Origin: Begonia masoniana | Lineage: Eukaryota > Streptophyta > Magnoliopsida > Cucurbitales > Begoniaceae | Assembly: GCA_022432975.1 (NCBI GenBank) | Contig: CM039505.1 | Location: 46,048,544-46,112,543 of the forward strand | DNA length: 64,000 nt | Reading direction: 5' to 3' | In this document: piece by piece, positions 56,750 through 64,000 of the stretch | How the letters are laid out: each line of letters begins with the position of its first letter | Numbering within the stretch: the first letter of the stretch is position 1 | The notes under the pieces: generated by a model | What the model was told of the DNA's origin: nothing | Database searches by the model: none | The model's input: only the letters and a program-made list of their open reading frames with translations | Position numbers and translations under genes: made by a program

Positions 56750-57365
56750 TTATGCGAACCACGGTTATTATGATATCCTAGACCTTTCAACAAGCGGAAT
56801 AGTTCAAATGAACGTTTTTTCAATTCAAGGATAAAGTAAGGAACTACGACCTCAATCGAAGAATTCGATATAACCGTATTTTCGAAATGGGAACTTGATT
56901 CGAGCCACACCTGTTGGACGAACCGAAACTATCAAGCCAGATTCTTCAAGCGTGACTTGAAGAAGATCGACATTCTTCGCAAAGAACCAACGATAAATTC
57001 TCTCTCTAAAAAAAACTCATTTTTTTAATTCAAACTTCTTCTATTAAATCGAAAATGTTTTGACATAATGCTAAAAAAACAAAAATAAAGATAAAATAAC
57101 TAATAAAATTGTGGGATAAAGATTCTTTGCATGACCGGATGTCATCTCATGTTTAAACTTCGTTTGAACATGATTTGAATTTATTTGAGTAGATTCGACC
57201 AGATATGATCTTTTCTACGAGATTTGCATGCACTTGCATGTACTTATACATATGACTTTTAATCCTCGTGTGAGCATGTGCTTGACACATGTTCTTTTTA
57301 ATTCCTACATGTGGCATGTGCATGTGCATGACACGTGTGTTTTTTAATTCTTACATGCACATGTT
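56750..57365 (-). repeat. Family A LTR, minus orientation, truncated (right arm of palindrome)
   Basis: Starts TTATGCGAACCACGG after an ACCAAC remnant of the primer site and matches 59474-60130 in the same direction. Similarity stops at about 57365. With the left arm it forms an inverted repeat of roughly 600 bp per arm centred near 56750. The mirror-image ORFs at 56637-56834 and 56689-56910 are products of this symmetry. Confidence 0.75.
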
Positions 57366-57595
57366 GAAATTATATTCCTCTTGATGAAATTCCACCTTAA
57401 AAATTGGTTCCTTGTGAAGAAAATTAACCTCCTCTTTTATATACTCTTCGGTTAATGGTTCTTTTTCGTAAATTTCTTCGCACTTTTGAAAAATTGATTC
57501 TTCCTCCAAAGGTTCAATTTTTAGAGAAAAAATAACATCTTATTGCTTGTGCCCTTCGACCTTTTGCTTAACCTCTTGTTCCTTCTGTAGGATCG
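57366..57595 (-). pseudogene. Family A internal coding remnant, Glu-rich
   Basis: The minus strand reads a Glu/Lys-rich peptide (IEPLEEESIFQKCEEIYEKE, then PLTEEYIKEEVNF) with one stop. It is a low-complexity acidic spacer or gag-tail such as occurs in some Gypsy elements; no domain recognised. The solo LTR at 57596 interrupts the sequence, which resumes at 58852. Confidence 0.45.
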
Positions 57596-58851
57596 AGATT
57601 GTCTAAGAGGGGGGTGAATTAGACATTTTTAAAACTTTTAATCTAACAGCAAACAAACAAACAATAAAAGTAAAGGAAAGAGAGAGAAAATCCAATACAC
57701 AAGTTTTTACGTGGTTCGGCCAAAACCTGCCTACATCCACGCTTCAAGGTTTCCCCCCTTGAAGATCCTTAAACTTCTCCTCACGAGAAAACAAAATCGA
57801 ACTTCCGGGCGTCGATCTACTGCCTTACACAGATTTTGGATTGCTCTTCACGGGCGACAATCCACTGCCTTTACATAAATGTGAGTTTGTAAAATCAGAA
57901 CAAACTACTCTCCCTCAAAGATTAAATCTCAAGTTCAGGATTCGAGAAGAGTAGATGAAAAATACAGAGTATGAAAATTTTGCTCGTTAGGGCTCAGAGA
58001 ATTATTTTCGCAAAAGTTCTTTCTTTCGAGCTATCTTTTTTTCTTAAATACTCTGTCTGTAAATCGGCTCCAAAATTGAATGCTTCTTTCTGGATATAGA
58101 AATATTTTACCGTTGGAGAAGCATCCGTACTTAGACAGCTAGCCGTTGCGTTCTAGACATGTATTCGTGCTTCGCCATTAGAGAACAGGAGTTAAAGCTC
58201 GGGCGGCTTTCGCTATCGCTTCTCTGTAAATTTGAATTCTGGCGGAAGACTTAGTTCATTGGAGGATATTGCATTTGAAATGTCATCGGTGGATATCCCT
58301 TTGAAATGTCATCGGTGGATATATCCCTTAGAAATGTACTCTGCCTTTGTCGCCTATCGAGCAGTGGATGCAATCCTATGAACGACTCTGCTTTTGTCGT
58401 TTAGCGAGCGGTGGATGCAATCCTTTGAACGACTCCGCTTTTGTCGTTTAGCTCTTTGAACGACTCCTCTTTTGTCGTTTAGCGAGCGGTGGATGTCTTC
58501 ATTCAAATCTTCCGCCTTTGTCGTTTAGCTGGCGGTGGATGCAACTCTTTGAACGACTCCGCTTATAGGTGGATGTTTTCTTTTCCTCTTCAATCGGTGG
58601 ATGTACATTTTGTCGTTATGCTGGCGATGGATGTAAACTCTATTTATTAGTTTTTCAGCCCTGTTATACTATTTAGCCCTGTACACTCAACCACAATTGT
58701 TAGAATACTAAAATATCCTTTCCAAGGGCATTTCCAATCGATTAATTTCATATGCATAACTCATTTTTCTCATTTAATAAACATAATCAAATTACATTAC
58801 TAAACACATCATAAAAAAAATATTTAGACTTAAACACTATTTAAGTCAACA
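57596..58851. repeat. Solo LTR, 1256 bp, with exact target duplication
   Basis: TGTAGGATCGAG...AAGTCAACA, flanked by CCTTC on both sides (57591-57595 and 58852-58856). The early CTAAGAGGGGGGTGAATTAG and ACGTGGTTCGGCCAAAACC blocks are typical of plant Copia LTRs of this kind. 58245-58640 contains ATCGGTGGAT repeats and CTTTGAACGACTCCGCTTTT plus GTCGTTTAGC units, again a motif array inside an LTR. Orientation not determined. Confidence 0.85.
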
Positions 58852-59473
58852 CCTTCAACTTTTGTTTCTTTACTCTTATGCCCTCTTGTATTCCTCAATC
58901 ATATGCCAAAAAATTGTTCAATCTTTCTCAACGAAGATTTGCACTCCTGAATTTCTTTTCTTCGATAGTATCTTTCTTTTTCAGCCTCTTGTTTCACCCC
59001 TTGTTCTTTTAACTTTTGTTTCTTTGTCTTTTGTTCCACCAACTCTTTGTAGTATTCCCCTATACCTTTGTCATTGAGTTGTTTGAGCTCACTCCACGAA
59101 GTTTTCGTCTCTCGATTTTGCTTTCGTTGTTAGTATTCTTCATCGGTCTCTTCTTGGCTTCTTATGTAGTCCATTTGAGAGATTATCCTTCCACAATTCA
59201 TGGTGTATGAAAAAAAATAATAATGTTTTTGGGGTTTTTTTTTTTTTACTATTTTGCTTTTTGCAAGAAAAATACAAACTCTTTCTTCTTTTTTTTTTGA
59301 AACTTTTCCCAACGGATTTTTTTTTTTACTTTTGACAACTTTTTTTTTTTTTTTTTTACTTTTGAATATATTTTTTTTACTAGTAGGAAAAAAAAGACTA
59401 AGATGAAGAAGAGATCGACAATAAAATAAAAGATAGCACTTTGAATCGGTGAAGCCAAAGCTCTGACACCAAC
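58852..59473 (-). mobile_element. Family A internal 5' region and primer-binding site
   Basis: Continues the Glu-rich coding remnant (reverse of 58860-59200), then T-homopolymer-rich leader (59230-59390), then CTCTGACACCAAC (59461-59473), a diverged tRNA-Met primer site beside the LTR at 59474. Confidence 0.65.
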
Positions 59474-60448
59474 TGGTGCGAACCCAGGATATTATGAGAT
59501 CTGAGACCCTTCAACAAGTGAAATAGTTTAAAAGAACGCATTTTCAATTCAAGAATAAAGTAAGAAGCTACGACTCCAATCGAAGAATTCGATGGAACCG
59601 TAGTTATCAAAACATGAGCTTGACCTGAGTCACACCTGTTAACTGAACTGAAGCTATCAAAACATGAGCTTGACCTAGACCAAACTTGTTGGTAAGAACC
59701 AAAGTTATCAAACGAGATTATTCAATCGTGACTTGAAGAAGATCGATATTCTTTGCAAAGAACCAAAGAGAAATTCTTTCTAAAAAAACTCTTTTTTTTT
59801 TTAATTTAAACTTTGTCTATTAAATCGAAAGTATTTTTCCATTAAATAGGCTACACGTTAAAATAAATTAAATGCTAAAAAATGAAAATAAAGATAAAAT
59901 AACTTGTAAAATCGTGTAAGGCATGATCCTTTGCATGATTGGATGTCATCTCATGTTTAAACTTCGTTTGAACATGATTTGAATTGATTTGAGTAAATTT
60001 GCCCAGATAAGATATTTTTCTACGAGATTTGCATGCACTTGCATGTGCTTGTGCATGTGACTTTTAATCCTCTTGTGAGCAAGTGCTTGGCGCATGTTCT
60101 TTTTAATTTCTACATGTGCATGAACATGTATTTCTTAATTCTTATATGCGCATGTGCGTCGCACACTCTCCAAATCTTCACGTAAATCTTTATCTCTCTT
60201 CAATCTGCTTGAATCTTTATCTCTTTCAAACTCGTGTGAATCTTTACGTCTTTCTTCTAATCTTTGTGAATCTTTATGCATCTCTCTCCAAATATCTTTT
60301 TGGATTCTACTTATAGATTTTTTTTTTAATCAAAACCTCTTTTTGTACACTTTCAAATGTATATAATCTTCCTTTATTGAATCTTTACCCATATTTAGAA
60401 AATATTTGATTGAACCTTTAATTTTTGGTCTTCCTTTAGTTCATATCA
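59474..60448 (-). repeat. Family A LTR, 975 bp, complete
   Basis: TGGTGCGAACCC...TAGTTCATATCA; the inverted termini are TGnTGCGAAC and GTTCnTATCA. Holds GCATGTGC(T/A)TG-rich and TGAATCTTTAT-repeat zones. 5' LTR of the remnant lying to its left. Confidence 0.8.
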
Positions 60449-61059
60449 AGGATTCAACATTTCTGACATTGTACAAGATTTTAAAAACACCATTTTAGAC
60501 TTGCCCACTTATTTGATTTATTCATTTATTCCATTTATATAATGACTTGAAAGTTCCAAGATAGTGCGAATAATAATTCAACTGAAATTTTGTTTAGTAA
60601 CAAATTGGTACACTAGCCTAGCCATAGAAAGGAGTGAAACCTCAAATGACACTCTATCAAAGAGATTCGACTTGCATTGTCAATGTCCTCCGACTCAAAA
60701 GCCAAATTTAATTCAATATCTGAAATCATACATAACCAGCCAAGTCACATCTAGAGATGACAAGAGAGTGAGCTGGCTTGTTGAACAGTCTTATAGCAGG
60801 CCGAGCTTGACTCGACTTGTTATAGTAACGAGCCGAGCATGGCCCGGTCCAAGACGACGAGCCGAGCTGAGCTCATTAATCTTGGCTCGTGAGTCCGCAT
60901 GAGACCAGGCCAAATGAACGAGCTAGCGAGCTGGACATGCAAGGTTCGTTGAGCCCTCCTGCATCATAGAAGACCAATTTTTCTAAATGGTGGCTAGCCC
61001 ATTTTTGGGCCAAACCATTAAATTTAAAATTTTTTGCAACTCTTTTTATTTTCTCCATT
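60449..61059. other. Intergenic; hAT-like remnant with GAGCCGAGC words
   Basis: From about 60750 (TAGAGATGACAAGAGAG) to 60955 there are repeated CGAGCCGAGC, GAGCTGAGCTC and GAGCTGGC words, like the subterminal repeats of small plant hAT elements. No matching terminal inverted repeat was found. The rest has nothing recognisable. Confidence 0.4.
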
Positions 61060-61385
61060 TGGTGAATAAGCAACATCAATCCTAAGAAAATAAATTTCAA
61101 TGCAACAATCCCATCAATATTAAAACAAGTAATAATTATGTCATCATCACATTGGGAAAGAATAATACGACCAACATATGTACTCTTGACAAAAAAGGTT
61201 GGGTCGTGGCGTCTGGAATAAAAACCAAGGGAAGTAATCATAATAGAGAACTTCGCAAACCATGCACGACGTGCCTGCTTGATACCATAAAGAGTTTTTC
61301 TAACCTTGCAAACTCCTTTCGGCTGATGAGAAGCATTGGGAATAGGCATTGTCAAGACTTCTTCTTGAAGATCTTTGATGAGAAC
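61060..61385 (-). pseudogene. pol: Copia reverse transcriptase fragment
   Basis: The minus strand reads DLQEEVLTMPIPNASHQPKG, then CKVRKTLYGIKQARRAWFAK, FSIMITSLGF, and ILSQCDDDIIITC in place of the usual YVDD loop. Catalytic-loop residues are altered and the frame then leaves RT similarity, so it is dead. Cut at about 61385 by the family A LTR. Confidence 0.8.
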
Positions 61386-62232
61386 CATAGCTATATTAAA
61401 CCTGAGACCTTTCAACAACACCGAATAGAAACGCAGGAACACATTTGAATCAAGTAAAAAAGAATTTGACCTTAATTGAACCTTGTCGACAGAACCAAAG
61501 TTATTAAACAAAGAGTTTGACCAAAACCAAACTTGTTGGTAAAAATCAAAGCTATCAATTTGATCTCTCAAGATTTGATTTGTAGAAGATCTAGTTATTT
61601 ATAAAGAATCCAAGAGAAAATTCTTTCAAAAACTCAAAATTTATTTCATCATAATTTTTCAAAGGGTTACAACTCTTATGTTTAAATAGACCTAAAAAAT
61701 ATTAAAAATAATATAAATATCCCTAGAAATCTTAAAAAAGCATAGAAAACAATATAGGGTTAAGGTAACTTAACTAATATATAAATATAGGAAGAAAATC
61801 ATGGGAATATGAAAAAAGGAAAAGTTTTGACGCAGAATGTTACGCTAGGCTACCCGTGGGTTGCTGGGGCTAGGCACGGGTCGCTAAGGCAAGTCACGAG
61901 GGTGCTACAACAGGGCGGTGAACGTGCGCCTAGGGCAAGATGTGGGGCAAGAAGCACTGCGCAGTGCGTGCAGGGCGCACTAGTTGCTGGAATTGTGCCA
62001 ATTTTGATATTTTGGCATATTTTTTGTAACTCCATGCAACTGTATGCATCTCCATGATCTTTATAAATATCCATGCATGCAACTTTTTGGTTTCTTTGTT
62101 CATGTTGTGATGACTTTTTCTCTTGGATCTTCATGACCAAATCATGTGGAGTTTTTGTATTTTAAGTCTCCTTTATCTTCTAATGGATCATGGTCCTTGA
62201 CTTTGAACTTGTTTGTACCTTGGTTCGTATCA
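61386..62232 (-). repeat. Family A LTR (about 850 bp), 3' LTR with GC-rich cassette
   Basis: Joins the family at AACCTGAGACCTTTCAAC and ends ACCTTGGTTCGTATCA at 62232, next to a polypurine-like AAGGAGGGAGGGAA on the minus strand. A GC-rich patch (61840-61985) sits where 5816-6782 has its own, but the two patches differ in sequence. Confidence 0.75.
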
Positions 62233-63005
62233 TTCCCTCCCTCCTTGAAAAGATTCGTCTTCGAATCTCCTGCATCATACAAAACACTTTGATGGGAAGT
62301 GGTTAAGTTGCTAGAAAAAAATTAATCGTTCGTGCACGAAGGTACATCACACTTTTCACATCAATTATTGGATTTTCGCTATTTTTGAATTTTTTTTTTT
62401 GCAATCGTTATTTGATCCTCGCTAGTCTCCCAAGATTTTAGTGATGTTAGAGTTACCACTCTTTCGCCTTGAAAAAAACAGTATTCATTCTTAAATCCAT
62501 TATACTCGGTTTTTCTATCAAATTGTCAAGGTCTCTCCAAGAGTAAACGTGTTGCTTGCATCGGTACCACATCACAAAAAACTTCATCTTTATATTTTCC
62601 AATTTAAAGTACGACTTTTACTCTTTTAGTCACTTTCACTTCTCTACAATCACTCAACCATTGTAGTTTATAGGGTTTTGGATGCTTCTTAGTTTCCAAA
62701 TCTAACTTTTCTACCAACAAAGTACTACCAACATTAGTACAACTTCCACTATCAATAATCAAACTACATACATTTTGTTCACATGACATCTAGTATGAAA
62801 AATGTACTCACTTTGCACCTCATCTCCATCTCCTTTAGGTTGAATGTTGAAGTGCTCTTCTCGTGACCAATAACTCACCTTTGACAGGTTCCTCTACATC
62901 CACATCGCTACAATCTTTTAATAGTGGCATTTCATTATCACTTGATTTAACACTCGCTATATCACCATTATCTAATATAATCATAGCTCTTTTACTTGGA
63001 CAATT
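62233..63005 (-). pseudogene. pol: Family A gag end and protease remnant (Gypsy type)
   Basis: The minus strand from 63005: CPSKRAMIILDNGDIASV, then MPLLKDCSDVDVEEPVKGEL and LLVTRRAL (the linker seen before protease in many plant Gypsy elements), then the protease CSLIIDSGSCTNVGSTLLVE and HPKPYKLQWLSDCREVKVTK (62604-62789; catalytic DSG). RT to integrase are missing. The sequence jumps to the end of the internal region, with AGATTCGAAGACGAATCTTT before the polypurine tract at 62233. This identifies family A as Ty3/Gypsy. Confidence 0.75.
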
Positions 63006-64000
63006 TGTAACAACCAGCATCTTGGTCATGTATTTTTCCCGTAATTAATTATGGTGTGATTTATGTAATAAAGAGATTATAAATGAAAGTAGGTTTAGTG
63101 GCAGAATTGTAATTAAGTTAGTTTTATTTGGTATAAGTCGAAATTGGAAAGTCTAAAACCTCATTTAAACCCTCTTGTCACCGACATTTTTCCTCTGGCG
63201 ATTTCCTCCTTCAGCAACTGATTTCTCCTCATCCTCTTTCTTCGACGATTCAAAACTCAGATAAGGTTTAGGTGATTCACTCACTAAGCTTTTGATTAAG
63301 GATGATTACTAGTTGGTGTTTAAGGACTTAGAATCGAACAATGTTTGAATAATGACAGTATTTCGAGTCTTCTATATTGGCATTGGTATAGAATCCTAGA
63401 CGTTGTTGATATTCTATTTGAGAATCTAAAATCTATATGAATCTGGCAGCTTAGGCGATAATGCCATTAATATTTTGAAAGTTAAGCTCTGCACACTAAG
63501 TGCTCAGCGAAATGCCTTAGAGGTTCAAGCTAGAATCTAGGATGATTTCTTTAACTAAGATTTTACCAGCTCTGAGTTTAGATTATTCAAGACATATTTA
63601 ACATTGAAGTATGAAATGTCCTAGTTGGAAAAGGATTCAAGTGAAGGCACGACATAGCAAAGGAATCCAGGTAAGTGAGTGCGTTAAGACTTCCGGCCCT
63701 TAGGACTCTGCATCACAAGGGTACTAGGTTAAGCTTGTTGTTGACAATGTCTGGATGTTTGTGGTTTGTACTACTGTATACGCTGGATGACTGAGTTTTC
63801 TTTGGTGTAACGTTCTGTTTTGTATGTACATTTTACGCATTACGATTTACCTTCCAAAAATGTAAAACGTTTTAAGAACATGTCCCTTTTATGAACGATA
63901 TATGATAATGAAATGCATGTAACTGTATTTAAGTGAGGGTTGGGGTGGTTTGGCCATGTCACTGTCTAGGGATGGACCAAAATTATTGCCCGAGAGGGGG
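63006..64000 (+). repeat. 5' part of a Gypsy-type LTR, running off the window
   Basis: Begins TGTAACAACCAGC at 63006, exactly where the gag-protease frame of the family A remnant breaks. Layout matches the other plus-strand LTRs: a pyrimidine-rich leader (TTTTTCCTCTGGCGATTTCC near 63187), a donor-like CAGGTAAGT (63668-63676) and TTCCGGCCCTTAGG after it. The target duplication and 3' end lie outside. Confidence 0.65.

Noticed and set aside
56637..56910. Two similar ORFs on opposite strands as a gene pair
   Set aside because: They are mirror images produced by the inverted LTR pair.
60560..60902. 112-residue ORF
   Set aside because: Runs into GAGCCGAGC repeats of a probable hAT remnant and has no recognisable domain.

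Overview
This window reads as nuclear DNA of a flowering plant, most likely a eudicot; I cannot name the species. It is AT-rich and packed with nested LTR retrotransposons whose primer-binding sites match plant initiator tRNA-Met. It has one clearly intact single-copy gene, an intronless abscisic-acid receptor of the PYL4/5/6 type at 52827-53486 (+). I see no bacterial genes, CRISPR arrays, rRNA or tRNA genes.

Layout. 1-5198: 5' part of a Ty3/Gypsy element (-). 5199-6782: remains of a second LTR family (called family A here). 6783-8590: old Copia and Gypsy chromovirus debris. 8591-13171: a short non-autonomous LTR element with matching ATTTG target duplications; it carries what looks like the first exon of the mitochondrial LYR protein MZM1 and was itself hit by a solo LTR (9844-11996). 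13969-18986: an LTR with a 3.2-kb minisatellite. 19512-21687: another solo LTR. 22865-24061: hAT transposon remnant with a BED zinc finger. 24118-28545: 3' half of a Gypsy element. 29772-52518: a Copia element (CTTGG duplications) holding a four-level nest: Copia, then a solo LTR (30910-47059), then a complete Gypsy element (31669-44459, ATAGT duplications), then a second solo LTR (37188-40213, GAAGG duplications). The 30910-47059 LTR also holds a GC-rich cluster of tRNA-derived SINE-like copies. The PYL gene starts about 300 bp beyond the outer Copia end. 55785-63005: family A LTRs and internal remnants, including a head-to-head palindromic pair, a solo LTR (57596-58851), a Copia RT scrap and a protease remnant. 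63006-64000: the start of another LTR.

How the parts work together. Retroelement history explains almost the whole window: repeated insertion into earlier elements, LTR-LTR recombination leaving solo LTRs, and decay mostly by transitions. Two patterns go beyond routine decay. First, the TGTAAC-type Gypsy LTRs share a splice-donor-like CAGGTAAGT, and most also carry a pair of complementary boxes (CCTACATCACAAAAC and its reverse complement) about 430-1150 bp apart, with compensating base changes between subfamilies. Second, most of these LTRs carry their own private tandem repeat. The only host gene with a plausible present-day role is the ABA receptor, whose upstream sequence was cut by the 22.7-kb Copia nest.
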